Shown: piece after piece, positions 49,015-58,372 of the stretch
Layout of the letters: every line of letters starts with the position of its first letter
Numbering within the stretch: position 1 is the first letter of the stretch
NCBI GenBank assembly: GCA_019421345.1
Contig: JAHZFL010000004.1
Location: forward strand, 62,001-126,000
Direction of reading: 5' to 3'
Length of the DNA stretch: 64,000 bases
From: Roseburia sp.
Lineage (GTDB): Bacteria > Bacillota > Clostridia > Lachnospirales > Lachnospiraceae
The notes under the pieces: model-generated
The model's database searches: none
Told to the model about the DNA's origin: nothing
What the model saw: only the letters and a program-made list of their open reading frames with translations
Made by a program: the position numbers and the translations under genes

Positions 49015-50709
49015 TTACCAGCAATTTTGGCAAAATACATGATCGCCAATAATCAGAATCTCACTTGGGCTGTTTTTTGCCCTTATTCGTCTCCATTGCT
49101 CTGTTTCTCCCACACTGCAATATTTCGGATTACAGTAATATTTCATCCCACCGATTGGGTTCTCTGCTGTACCATAATATGCCGCGGATGCCGCTTGCCA
49201 ACATGAATCTCTCGCGCGTTCTTCATCTGTCATATCTGCATATGCCTGTAAGTACTTCTCTACCGTATGGTATGGAATGTAACAGGAAAATTGATATGGA
49301 GCTGTCAGTATTCCTTTGATGTTTCCCGTCGGTCCTACAGCACGATTTAACATCACATATGCAACAGCAATCTTTCCTTCATATGATTGATTTCCTGCTT
49401 CCGCCTTTAAAAATCCTGCCATATAAACGAGGTTCTCATCCAAATGTTCTGGAATCTTAATGTCGGTAATAGGTATTGAACCGCCGGAGGTAAAATCCTC
49501 CCCTTCTGCAACATTCTTCTCTACTTCGTCCAACATACTTTCTAACAATTCTTCTTGTGCTCCCGATATAGTTAATGAATAACTATCCTTCCATTGTTCT
49601 GAAGTAAGACAATACACAGTCATCTTTTCTGCCTGTGCATCCCACTCCAATCCCTGATCGTTCATTTGATGTACAGTGATTCCCTCTGTCCTCGTATAAT
49701 TAAATTGGGAAAATACCTCATTTAATACATCCTGTTCCTTTACCGTATCAACAATAAGATATGGCGGATAACCATTATCTTCATCCAACTTTCCATAATC
49801 CTCAGATGTACAGATTAAAGTAAGATAGACCGCCATTATTTCTTCTATTTGAGAATCTGTGTATTTCCCATATATGTACTCCACCTGATTATTTGTATCC
49901 GCATCTTGAAATGTGCTGATCTTTCCTTGAAATTCAACATATTTCTCCCTAACTACACTACGAATATTCCTCGGATCTTGCATAATATCATCTGCATCAA
50001 ATAGACCTTTAAAGAAAGAAACCGGACTTAGAATCAAATATATTAGAAACAATACTGGAATTAAAATAAGGATAACGGGTAACAAAGCTGATAATATTGC
50101 ACCAAACAGCTTTAGCAGTAAAGCAACTAAGAGCCTTTTAAGACTTTCTAATGGCTTCATGAGGTCATGCATAATCAGTCGTTTTAACAATTTAAAATGG
50201 CTTTCCGGGTCAGTCTTTCCCTCCTCATGCACAAGCTCTTTTATAACATGATTGCGAATCATTTCCCTTCTTATTTTATCTGGACTTTTCTTATTCGCAT
50301 GACCTGTTTCGTCATTTCCAACTTCTATAGGCTGATTTTCTTCGCCCTCTCCTTGCCCTTCTGTATAAAAGCGCTTCCCCTTTTTTAAACTCTCAGCACC
50401 ACTTTTAAGGGGATTACTCCAACTACTCTCTAAATCTGTGCCTTTCCACACCTCACTAGAGAAATATTTCTTATCCGATTCCTCCTCTAATTCCTTCGCA
50501 TAGTCATCCTGCAAAAATAATTGCTTCTCCTTATCTTGCCGAGTACGTTCTTCTATGCTGCAAACAGATTTTTCCTGATCAAATAACACCTCCTCTGGAA
50601 CAAAAACTCCAGACATTCTCTGCTCCTGTAGCTTAATTCCAGAAAGCCCTGCTGTTTGCTTGATTCCACAAAGGCGCATTAATTCTTTTCTTATTGAATC
50701 ATCCATCAT
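49015..50709 (-). CDS. T4SS-associated cell-wall hydrolase with SleB-type domain
   Basis: A 564-residue membrane-anchored enzyme. A hydrophilic N-terminal cytoplasmic part (1-190) precedes a hydrophobic anchor near 195-235 (LLVALLLKLFGAILSALLPV, ILILIPVLFLIYLIL). A linker follows, and from about 440 a Hydrolase_2/SleB-like domain (NLVYMAGFLKAEAGNQSYEG, KIAVAYVMLNRA, SCWQAASAAYYGTAENPIGG, YYCNPKYC). The Glu in KAEAG is the probable catalytic residue. Such enzymes open peptidoglycan for the conjugation channel (VirB1/PrgK/TcpG role). Most Gram-positive relatives carry SLT or CHAP domains, so SleB is less usual. The start overlaps virB4. Confidence 0.85.
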   Translation of the reverse strand: MMDDSIRKELMRLCGIKQTAGLSGIKLQEQRMSGVFVPEEVLFDQEKSVCSIEERTRQDKEKQLFLQDDYAKELEEESDKKYFSSEVWKGTDLESSWSNPLKSGAESLKKGKRFYTEGQGEGEENQPIEVGNDETGHANKKSPDKIRREMIRNHVIKELVHEEGKTDPESHFKLLKRLIMHDLMKPLESLKRLLVALLLKLFGAILSALLPVILILIPVLFLIYLILSPVSFFKGLFDADDIMQDPRNIRSVVREKYVEFQGKISTFQDADTNNQVEYIYGKYTDSQIEEIMAVYLTLICTSEDYGKLDEDNGYPPYLIVDTVKEQDVLNEVFSQFNYTRTEGITVHQMNDQGLEWDAQAEKMTVYCLTSEQWKDSYSLTISGAQEELLESMLDEVEKNVAEGEDFTSGGSIPITDIKIPEHLDENLVYMAGFLKAEAGNQSYEGKIAVAYVMLNRAVGPTGNIKGILTAPYQFSCYIPYHTVEKYLQAYADMTDEERARDSCWQAASAAYYGTAENPIGGMKYYCNPKYCSVGETEQWRRIRAKNSPSEILIIGDHVFCQNCW

Positions 50710-53138
50710 TCAGCCGCCAGCTTTGCTTTTTTTCTTGCTGCTTTCTCATGCATATTTGTATTGTAAACGTCATAAATCGGGTTCTTTTTGTCTATCTCAT
50801 TGTCAAACGGAATAATACTACCGCCAAATCGAACCAGACCATATCCTTTTTTCGTATTCTTGACATATTTCAAATGGGCATCACTAATTCCGTCCAAAGC
50901 TTTTGCCAATAATGCCGCATCTGGTGCAGATTGATTTAAAAGCATCGTATACTCACTGTTTGATACCAAAGTAGACGTTATCGGGTCCTTTAACACTGTA
51001 ACAATATTTTGAGTGATCCCAGTGCACAATCCGCCCTGTTTTCTTACCTGCGCCCAAAGGTCTATAAAATAGTCTCTGGAAAATGGTTTTCCCAGCAATA
51101 CATGAAACTCATCTACATAAAGCCATGTAGCACGTCCCATTTTAAAATTTCGAATGATCCTTTGTTTAATGCTTTCCAACATAATGATCATCGCCATTCC
51201 GGCTAAATCTCCTGTCATATCTCTTAGTCCGTAAACAAGAACACGATTTTCAACATCTACATTCGTTTGATGATTGAATATGTCTAAAGACCCTTCCACA
51301 AAAATCTCAAGAACCAGACTTATCTTTCGTGCCTCTGGTTCCTTCTGCTGCTCCAAGATATGAATGAAATCAGACATAATAGGCTGGTATCTTTCTTTTT
51401 CTGGCAACTGGGTAATCTCTTTGTACATATTTCTAACACAACGATCTATAATAGACTTATATTCCGGCTCAATTCCCCCCTTCATTGCCTGTTCGCAGAT
51501 TCCCAACATAAATCCACATTTTTCTCTTACCTGCCCTGCCGTATCATCAGCATCCAGTAATAAAAGGTCTACCTCCAATGGATTTATATGATTTTTCTCA
51601 TAAGTCGCAAGATTTATGATCGTCCCCCCATATGCTTCAGCCACATCGAAATACTCTAAGGTAGGATCTACAAATATAATGTCATCCTCTGTATTCAGAA
51701 ATACGCTTCCAGCCTCCAACTTGCACCCTGTAAAACTCTTTCCTCCACCTGGAACTGAAAATACAAAACCATTTCCGTTTAACAGTAATTTTCTATTTGC
51801 CCATATTGCCTCTTTTGATACTTGGTTAATACCATAGTAAAACGGATGATCCATTACCTGCATTTCAACAACATTAAATGGAACAAAAACCCCAGCAGCG
51901 GTTGTAAACAAAGCCCTCATCATGTCTACATAGCGACCTCCAACCGGAAGAACTGTTGCAAGAGCTTCTCTTTGCCTCATATAATGTGGTATGATTTGAC
52001 AAGTAGCTTTTTCCGCAACCTGTGTTATGGCAGTCAGCCTTTCATCCAACTGCTCCTCGCTATCTGCAACAATTCCAATCGTAACCCCTGTCCAAAACAT
52101 TTTCTGATCATTATCCCTCAGTTCATCAAGCATTCCTTCCAGCTCCTTTTTTTCTCTCCGAACCTGATAAGATATATCGCTTGTATATGCCCTGTTCCGA
52201 TTCCTTTTTTCCTGCTGCTTGGTGATTTTTCTCTCTACTCCCATCAGCTTATCTTCCAATGTTTTGATTGCAACATCCTGCGGAATGGGTTCGTAATCAA
52301 TCGAATATATGGAAGGAATCGGTAATTCTGTCAGTTCTTTGAAAAATGTATCGTTTAAAGACGTTGGATAAGACGTTGGGTCTAAATACAGCATTTGACA
52401 TACTTTATCATCAAGCGTAAACCGATCTATATCCGTATCAAAATCAACGATTGTATCAGCCAGAACATTTTTTACACTTCGAACAGCTCCAATCTCCTTT
52501 TCCACATTGACTGCAAACTCAGACTCCTTTCCCATATGATAAAAATTCCATAAAACCCGCAACCGTTCATCGGCATTCATTGGAATTAAAGCTGACGATA
52601 ATGCAGCAAAATTGTTAATGAATCCTGCTTCAAGTGAAGATAAATATGCCTTTGCTGATTCATAATCCTTTCTCTTAACTGTAACAGTAAAGAACTTTTC
52701 CTGCCGGATTCCCTGTCTCCCCTCAGTTATCTTATTAATGATAATGTCGTTATAGGCTTCTCTAATCCAGTCATACCTATCATTTTTATAGCGATAGAGT
52801 ATCTTTTCCCGTATCTCCTGCATATTCCTGCATTCGTTAAATACAGTGATCTTTACAGAACCATCGAATGCCTTGATACTTTTGCACCATTCATAAAAAA
52901 AGGCAAGTTGTTCATCATAGGTCTTTGTCGTATAATTAACATCCATCAAAAGATATGATTTTGACCATTTTTCCTCACCAACTTGAAAAATGCCATTTGG
53001 AGCTATTTTTCGTATCTCAATGATGTCCCTTGTATTTTGGGGCACTGAAATATTAACTCTGTCCGGTTGCTTCAATTCCATAAATACTTTGCGTTTTGAC
53101 AACGCATTGTTCTTTTGTGGCATCCTATTCTTCTTCAT
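50706..53138 (-). CDS. VirB4-family conjugation ATPase
   Basis: An 810-residue T4SS ATPase, the hallmark of a conjugative system. The N-terminal domain (PNGIFQVGEEKWSKSYLLMD near 48-66) precedes a linker and the RecA-like ATPase: Walker A SVPGGGKSF (461-469), Walker B ATWLYVDEFHVLLGK (near 690) and a downstream TGITQNIVTVLKD arginine-finger region. It energises substrate passage and channel assembly. It overlaps both neighbours by 4 bases. Confidence 0.95.
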   Translation of the reverse strand: MKKNRMPQKNNALSKRKVFMELKQPDRVNISVPQNTRDIIEIRKIAPNGIFQVGEEKWSKSYLLMDVNYTTKTYDEQLAFFYEWCKSIKAFDGSVKITVFNECRNMQEIREKILYRYKNDRYDWIREAYNDIIINKITEGRQGIRQEKFFTVTVKRKDYESAKAYLSSLEAGFINNFAALSSALIPMNADERLRVLWNFYHMGKESEFAVNVEKEIGAVRSVKNVLADTIVDFDTDIDRFTLDDKVCQMLYLDPTSYPTSLNDTFFKELTELPIPSIYSIDYEPIPQDVAIKTLEDKLMGVERKITKQQEKRNRNRAYTSDISYQVRREKKELEGMLDELRDNDQKMFWTGVTIGIVADSEEQLDERLTAITQVAEKATCQIIPHYMRQREALATVLPVGGRYVDMMRALFTTAAGVFVPFNVVEMQVMDHPFYYGINQVSKEAIWANRKLLLNGNGFVFSVPGGGKSFTGCKLEAGSVFLNTEDDIIFVDPTLEYFDVAEAYGGTIINLATYEKNHINPLEVDLLLLDADDTAGQVREKCGFMLGICEQAMKGGIEPEYKSIIDRCVRNMYKEITQLPEKERYQPIMSDFIHILEQQKEPEARKISLVLEIFVEGSLDIFNHQTNVDVENRVLVYGLRDMTGDLAGMAMIIMLESIKQRIIRNFKMGRATWLYVDEFHVLLGKPFSRDYFIDLWAQVRKQGGLCTGITQNIVTVLKDPITSTLVSNSEYTMLLNQSAPDAALLAKALDGISDAHLKYVKNTKKGYGLVRFGGSIIPFDNEIDKKNPIYDVYNTNMHEKAARKKAKLAAE

Positions 53139-54235
53139 TCTTCCGTCTCCACATCAAAAAATAACTCTCGCATTTCCAAGACGTCATAGGTTTCCTCTAC
53201 TTCCCTCTTAGCGCTTAACCCTCCTCCTATCCATTCCTGTAGCATATATGCCGGAAGAAGTGATTGATAGCGTTCCTGAATCGTTCCCAGTGTTCCAAAC
53301 ATTGCCAGTGTTCTTCTCACTTCATCCGTTTCCCTCAATCTATCGAATGGAATCTTTTCTGCCGCAATTCCCTTCATTTTGGCTGTATCTATAAAATTTT
53401 TTATGTGAGTCTCAAGTTCCTTCTTGTCCGCCGCAGTCATTAAAAAATAAATACCAAAACTCGTATAATATTTCTTATCTGTACCCTCCCCCTCTTTCCT
53501 CGTCAAAATCTCATAGAGAGGGGGATTGCTTCTTCTTAAGCGCTGAAAAACTCCATCCAATCCCATATACTCAGCATAGATTGTATCCGCTACTACTTGA
53601 TCACTTACAGGCATTATATTTAAACTAATATTTTTCACGCCCTCCATATGTTCAAGTTCAAAAAAAGCTGATGATATTTCCGGAAAAGTTCTGAATGCAA
53701 CAATACCAAATGCCTTCTCCTGCAAACCCTCCATGGATGATACATCTTTCCATTGATCGGTTTCTAAGATATAACTGCCACAATTACAAGATTTTTCAAA
53801 AATATCTTTCAGAAAATCTGTATAAATCCCCAACCTTTCCTCTGTGGTAAGCCCAATATGGAACTTCTTCTCAAACTCCGAAAACCATGCTATAGCTTCG
53901 TCCATATCCTTTTTTACAATATGTAAAATCATATACTTCTTTTTTGACTTTAAATCAAACAGGATACCATACTGCACCTCCCGCTGCTGTAAATCCGCAA
54001 TAAGTTCTTGCAGTAGTTGGGAATTATTTTCATCTTTTAACTCATAAAGTTTATTGAATCTATTTTCAAAATTAAATATTCCGCTTTCAGAGATCACACC
54101 AAGCCCAACCGTCTGTCTTAAAAACAGGGGGGTACGGTATACCGCTTCCTTTTTGTTTTTTAACCGATGAAACCGATCACGCCACGGTATCCTTCTTTTC
54201 TGTTTTTTTACACTTTCTTTTTTTATCTGCATCAT
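53135..54235 (-). CDS. VirB4 N-domain-like paralogue without ATPase domain
   Basis: A 366-residue protein directly upstream of virB4 (4-base overlap). The region SESGIFNFENRFNKLYELKD parallels the VirB4 entry motif PNGIFQVGEEKWSKSYLLMD, and the later layout (VSDQVVADTIYAEYMGLDGV, FGIYFLMTAADKKELETHIK) resembles the rest of the VirB4 N-domain. There is no Walker motif. I use the ATG at 54235 behind AAGGAAAG; a frame-open start at 54295 lies further inside the PrgI gene. It may be a scaffold pairing with VirB4. Confidence 0.7.
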   Translation of the reverse strand: MMQIKKESVKKQKRRIPWRDRFHRLKNKKEAVYRTPLFLRQTVGLGVISESGIFNFENRFNKLYELKDENNSQLLQELIADLQQREVQYGILFDLKSKKKYMILHIVKKDMDEAIAWFSEFEKKFHIGLTTEERLGIYTDFLKDIFEKSCNCGSYILETDQWKDVSSMEGLQEKAFGIVAFRTFPEISSAFFELEHMEGVKNISLNIMPVSDQVVADTIYAEYMGLDGVFQRLRRSNPPLYEILTRKEGEGTDKKYYTSFGIYFLMTAADKKELETHIKNFIDTAKMKGIAAEKIPFDRLRETDEVRRTLAMFGTLGTIQERYQSLLPAYMLQEWIGGGLSAKREVEETYDVLEMRELFFDVETEE

Positions 54236-54563
54236 ATTTTTGTCTTTCCTTATCCTCTTCCTTTTTTTGTATTCCCGAATCATATAACAATACATCCTTT
54301 TTCTGATTCGTCTTCTTTATCTGCTCTATCACTGTCAGTCCGTTTCTCCTCCCCAGCGTTGGCAGCATAATGAATAGGCAAGCTGGTAAAGAAAGATAAA
54401 TGCTGATTCCCATAGAAATTCCCAAAATGAAATGCAACAGACAGGTAACTACAATACACACTATGATTGAAATTATTGCTGCAATCGTTTGTGATGCATT
54501 TAAACCAAATGCAATGGTTTCTTCATACTGCTCGACATCCCGATTGATATTTACTGACAACAT
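54177..54563 (-). CDS. PrgI/VirB3-like membrane protein
   Basis: A 128-residue protein of PrgI type. A short N-terminal part ending in TIAFGLNASQTIAAI leads into two membrane helices (IISIIVCIVVTCLLHFILGI and ISIYLSLPACLFIMLP), followed by a very basic tail. PrgI/VirB3 proteins sit in the membrane with VirB4. Gene order VirB6-PrgI-VirB4 matches other Gram-positive conjugative elements. RBS ATAGGAGGAATATAG. Confidence 0.88.
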   Translation of the reverse strand: MLSVNINRDVEQYEETIAFGLNASQTIAAIISIIVCIVVTCLLHFILGISMGISIYLSLPACLFIMLPTLGRRNGLTVIEQIKKTNQKKDVLLYDSGIQKKEEDKERQKYDADKKRKCKKTEKKDTVA

Positions 54564-54575
54564 GCTATATTCCTC

Positions 54576-55454
54576 CTATAATCCCAATGCCTTTTGCGTT
54601 ACCATATCCGCGCCTTTTACCAGTCCAAGCGTCAACATACAAATAAAACTGCTCTCCAATATCCACGCAAAGATAAAAAATACCCCTGATGTTCCTTCTG
54701 TCAAACCGAGTGTTCCACTGGAAAGTACCGCCGCTGATAATGCCATTGCCAGATACATCGTGACTGCCTCCAAAATTGTGGAGAGTGCATATTTCCAAAA
54801 TGCCTCTGCCGATCGATTTAACATATGATTTCCGGCAATGGTGCTATTTGCAAGAGTTCCATAGGGTATGAGCATCATAATTTTAAAAAATCTCTGATAC
54901 GCTTCGTAGAGAATCATCATTCCACATCCAGTAACAACGAGCAAAAACACTACTGCCATAATATAAATAAGAATTACCATAAGCAATCCAATCCACCCAC
55001 TCATCCCATTTCTAACCGGATCGTTAGCGATTGCCTGTATACTTTGCGGTACACTGGCATTGACAGTTAAACTATTTCCCGACAATTTTTCTATAATTCC
55101 TGTTGGTAAAGCAAAAAGCATTCTCACAATTTTCATGGAATTAATCACAAAAAATTCTGCGATACTTAATTTAATAAACATCCTGAGAATGTTTTCTATA
55201 CGAAAATCCTGTCGTATATCAAGACTCTCAGAGCAAAATCCCATTAGGAAAAATATGACAACCAGTGTTGCCCCAATTATCAAAAAAACATTATTTACAT
55301 TTGTTACAATATTCCACCCAGCACTGTTAAACGCTGCAGGGTCCTGTCCCAGCATTCCTGTTGCCATCTGCGCAAATTTATTATACATAGAGAGCGCAAA
55401 CGAAAGAAAATCATAGAGCCCTGACATAAAATTTTCAATAAGAGAATCTGCCAT
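54576..55454 (-). CDS. VirB6/TrbL-like polytopic channel protein
   Basis: A 292-residue protein with about six membrane helices (NVFLIIGATLVVIFFLMGFC, IGLLMVILIYIMAVVFLLVV, ALSTILEAVTMYLAMALSAA, GVFFIFAWILESSFICMLTL). A soluble loop (about 120-155) lies between helices. This is the topology of Gram-positive VirB6/TrbL proteins that form the inner-membrane pore. It lies between VirB2-like and PrgI genes. Confidence 0.85.
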   Translation of the reverse strand: MADSLIENFMSGLYDFLSFALSMYNKFAQMATGMLGQDPAAFNSAGWNIVTNVNNVFLIIGATLVVIFFLMGFCSESLDIRQDFRIENILRMFIKLSIAEFFVINSMKIVRMLFALPTGIIEKLSGNSLTVNASVPQSIQAIANDPVRNGMSGWIGLLMVILIYIMAVVFLLVVTGCGMMILYEAYQRFFKIMMLIPYGTLANSTIAGNHMLNRSAEAFWKYALSTILEAVTMYLAMALSAAVLSSGTLGLTEGTSGVFFIFAWILESSFICMLTLGLVKGADMVTQKALGL

Positions 55455-55472
55455 CTGTCTTGTCCCTCTATC

Positions 55473-55814
55473 CTATAATCCAAACATTGCCAATAGTGCT
55501 CCGGCAAATACCATAATTGCACCCGAGACCATACCTCTTACTCCCTCATATATACCATGCGAATCCTTCTCCTGATATGCCTGGGCAGTATCTCCGATCG
55601 ACTTAATCAGAACTATTAACCCAATGCCACCTACAACGCCTAAAAACAGTACTTTTAAGCCATTTAAAATATTATCAAGCTGCGGTATGCCAGTGCCTGT
55701 CGTACCCCCAGCAGTCGCTGCCATGACACATTGCGAATTTACTGCCAGCAACAGCAACGCACTGTATCCCACTACTAACATTTTTTTACATCTCTTTTTT
55801 AAAAGCTTACTCAT
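55473..55814 (-). CDS. VirB2/TrbC-like T4SS pilin or small channel subunit
   Basis: A 113-residue protein with a signal peptide (KMLVVGYSALLLLAVNSQCV, cleavage near AMA/A at about 33) and two mature membrane helices (LKVLFLGVVGGIGLIVLIKS and GAIMVFAGALLAMFGL). A polar loop with KSIGDTAQAYQEKDSHGI lies between them. This is the TrbC/VirB2 layout. It starts the T4SS operon behind a promoter that carries the element-wide box (55854-55928). Confidence 0.85.
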   Translation of the reverse strand: MSKLLKKRCKKMLVVGYSALLLLAVNSQCVMAATAGGTTGTGIPQLDNILNGLKVLFLGVVGGIGLIVLIKSIGDTAQAYQEKDSHGIYEGVRGMVSGAIMVFAGALLAMFGL

Positions 55815-55853
55815 CTTTATCCCTCATCTTTCTTTTTCTTGCACGCACATTCT

Positions 55854-55928
55854 ATTTTACAGATGAAAAAATTTATTTCATCGGATTAAAAGAAAAGTTT
55901 TTCATTTTTTTGTTTCTTTTAGGAAAAG
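55854..55928 (-). promoter_or_regulatory. Promoter with element-wide box (copy A)
   Basis: On the minus strand CTTTTCCTAAAAGAAA, then TTTTCTTTTAATCCGATGAA and, about 16 bases on, TAAAAT (55854-55859). A perfect 7-bp inverted repeat (GATGAAA / TTTCATC, 55862-55882) overlaps the promoter. It lies 40-115 bases upstream of the VirB2-like gene; the same box precedes 63489 and, less fully, 32499. Confidence 0.65.
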
Positions 55929-55929
55929 G

Positions 55930-57939
55930 TTAGTTTACCAAATCCGTTATCATTGTGATTGTCTCAATATCCATCATAGGATCAAATAATTCCAAAACCT
56001 CCTCTATTGTTTTATCTGGAATTAAGGTAAGAAGTACTTTTATTTGTACTTCTAAAAATCCAGCTCTCTTAAGCTTTGTATATGCAATCGCTTCTTCTGG
56101 TGTGCAAAAGTCCTTAACATTGATATGCTCCCTTTCCCATTGTTCCTTTTGTAATTCTTCTTCCCTAATCTGTTCTTCTATTTCCGATTTTGTTCTTTCT
56201 AATAGCGCCTCATCCAAAAGCATTCGATTCTCCGAATCCTCATCCACCTTTTTTACCAGCAATTCCAATTCCTCTAGGCTAAGTTTAAATATCTGCTTTT
56301 CTGGCTTCTCAGGTGGTTTCTCCCCACTAATTTCTGACAGGCGCAATTCATCCTCATAATGTTTCATTTTCCTCTGTTCTAAAAGCTCCAGACGACTAAG
56401 CTCCACTGTCTCTACAAATCGGATTCCTTCTTTATTCATCTTCACTTTTTTTCGTTTTGCCCTTTCTATCCTGGCATCAAATAATTCTTTCTTCGCAGCT
56501 CTGCACATTGGTTTCCAACATGGATGATTTTGGGAATCAATTTTTCGATCCAAAATAGGATCAAATGTCCTGATAAAGAGAATACATACATTTCCCTCAA
56601 CTTTCCGCAACTCGTCAGGAAACATCAATTCCCTGCCAATCACATCATAATTTCTTGAGGAATTTCCCTGCTTTCCAAGTGTTTCTCCACTTGTTCTCTT
56701 ATCAATCGTCGCCTTCCCCATCATCTCACTCAGTTCCTTTTGCGTCGCCGGTCCGTTTCCTCCCAGATATATCCATGTATCACAATTCGCCAGAATTTTT
56801 TCATGTGCACCATCCTTATACCTTGTTTTTAACTGACTTAGATCCTGTATAATAATAACCGAGCTTATATTCCGACTTCTCATTGTGGATAGCAGTGAAA
56901 GAAAATTCTCTGGTAGTGCCACATTATCAAACTCATCGAGAAGAAATGTAACCGATACAGGCAATGAGCCGCCATGCACAAAATCAGCTTCATAATAGAG
57001 ACGCTGAAACATCATATTATATAAAATTCCAATAAGAAAATTATAGGTGGTATCGTTATCCGGTATAACACAATATATTGCCGTTCTTCTTGTTCCAATT
57101 AATTCAATATCAATTTCATCTTCATCAAGAATAGATAAAATTGCTTCAGATTCCACTGGAGCAAGTCTTGCATTCATCGAAATAATAATACTTCTAACTG
57201 TATCTGCAGCACCTCTCATAACTTTGTTATAATTTAATACAGCCTTATGATTTGGATTTTCATATTCCAATTCTCTCATAATAATGTCCAATGTCGAATC
57301 CTGCTTCGCACCCGTTTTGGGATCCTCCTTAAATTCTGCAAATTTTAGCAGCTCCATGACTGCTCTTACATTATGAACCTTAGGCACATCAGGATTATGA
57401 ATTGCATCAAGAATACGTTTTCTGTCATCCTCACCAGAGGGCAGCTTGTACTCCCATATATTTTCAGGAACACCTTCCAGCCAGACATAGTAAAACAGCG
57501 CCTGCAGTCCCATTCCCTCCGCTTTTTCCCAAAAAGGATCATTTGTGGATGATCCCTCCGGCGTTGTGTTCTTAATCAAATTGGTGATAAGCTTTAATAT
57601 ATCCACTTCATTTTTTATGTATAGAAACGGATTAAAATGGGAGGATTTTTTCATCTGTTCCTCACTAAGCAAATTTATCACTTTAACCTCATAACCATTC
57701 TGTCTAAGAAAATTAGAAGTATCGCGATAAAGCTCTCCTTTGGGATCTGTGATGATGTAAGAACCGTTCATCTGCATAAGCTGTGGCTTTACAAACCGAT
57801 ATGTTTTTCCCGCACCGCTTCCTCCAATCACAAGAACGTTATTATTCAAATCCGTGTGTCTGGTATTTAAACTCATCTGAATATTTTGTGATAATATACG
57901 GTTTCTTGTATTTACGATACATGTATTTTTATTTTTCAT
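55930..57939 (-). CDS. VirD4/TraG-type coupling protein, ATPase part
   Basis: A 669-residue T4SS coupling ATPase that delivers the relaxase-DNA complex to the channel. Walker A GGSGAGKT is at 39-46, followed by PQLMQMNGSYIITDPKGELY. Walker B (TFLLDEFDNVALPENFLSLL) and a C-terminal TraG/TraD tail follow. Unusually it starts only 38 residues before Walker A and has no transmembrane helices. These, with the family GxExGSAxW-like segment, are encoded in the preceding gene (57929-58372), which it overlaps by 11 bases in another frame. From about residue 480 a charged helical extension is present. Confidence 0.93.
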   Translation of the reverse strand: MKNKNTCIVNTRNRILSQNIQMSLNTRHTDLNNNVLVIGGSGAGKTYRFVKPQLMQMNGSYIITDPKGELYRDTSNFLRQNGYEVKVINLLSEEQMKKSSHFNPFLYIKNEVDILKLITNLIKNTTPEGSSTNDPFWEKAEGMGLQALFYYVWLEGVPENIWEYKLPSGEDDRKRILDAIHNPDVPKVHNVRAVMELLKFAEFKEDPKTGAKQDSTLDIIMRELEYENPNHKAVLNYNKVMRGAADTVRSIIISMNARLAPVESEAILSILDEDEIDIELIGTRRTAIYCVIPDNDTTYNFLIGILYNMMFQRLYYEADFVHGGSLPVSVTFLLDEFDNVALPENFLSLLSTMRSRNISSVIIIQDLSQLKTRYKDGAHEKILANCDTWIYLGGNGPATQKELSEMMGKATIDKRTSGETLGKQGNSSRNYDVIGRELMFPDELRKVEGNVCILFIRTFDPILDRKIDSQNHPCWKPMCRAAKKELFDARIERAKRKKVKMNKEGIRFVETVELSRLELLEQRKMKHYEDELRLSEISGEKPPEKPEKQIFKLSLEELELLVKKVDEDSENRMLLDEALLERTKSEIEEQIREEELQKEQWEREHINVKDFCTPEEAIAYTKLKRAGFLEVQIKVLLTLIPDKTIEEVLELFDPMMDIETITMITDLVN

Positions 57940-58372
57940 TCTTCTTTACTTTTCTCCTCTTTTCCATCCAATCTCTTAAGGCTTTCCAACTAACTCTCTT
58001 TTCTCTTAAAAGTACAATATTTTCTGGATCATTTGGATTGCAGCTTAAATCTGCCAATCTTTGATGCACCTTCTTAACATCTGCATATTGTGCCGATCCC
58101 ATCTCGCGCCCCGGCAAATAATTTCTTTTTCCTGTAATATGCATAAGTGCAGCAAGTGCGTAAATAACTCCAAATAGCAGCATTACCTTTATTGTATAAG
58201 AATTGTAATAGTTTCTTAATGGCTCTTGTAGCACCAGTTTCATTCGCTCCTGCCATAAAAATATTGTTTCTCCCTCTCTCATTGCCGCTGCACAATAATA
58301 GGCTGCGATCAAAACGCACAATGCACCAAATATGAGAAACGGCAGAGAATATTGTTTCTTCTTTGGTCTCAT
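57929..58372 (-). CDS. Membrane-anchor part of the split coupling protein
   Basis: A 147-residue protein equal to the N-terminal portion of TraG-type coupling proteins. It has two membrane helices (LPFLIFGALCVLIAAYYCAA near 10-29 and IKVMLLFGVIYALAALMHIT near 61-80), then REMGSAQYADVKKVHQRLAD and NDPENIVLLREKRVSW, which match the region just before the ATPase domain in one-piece relatives. The separate ATPase part begins 11 bases before its stop. Either a natural two-subunit coupling protein or a frameshift product; both reading frames are intact. Confidence 0.75.
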   Translation of the reverse strand: MRPKKKQYSLPFLIFGALCVLIAAYYCAAAMREGETIFLWQERMKLVLQEPLRNYYNSYTIKVMLLFGVIYALAALMHITGKRNYLPGREMGSAQYADVKKVHQRLADLSCNPNDPENIVLLREKRVSWKALRDWMEKRRKVKKNEK

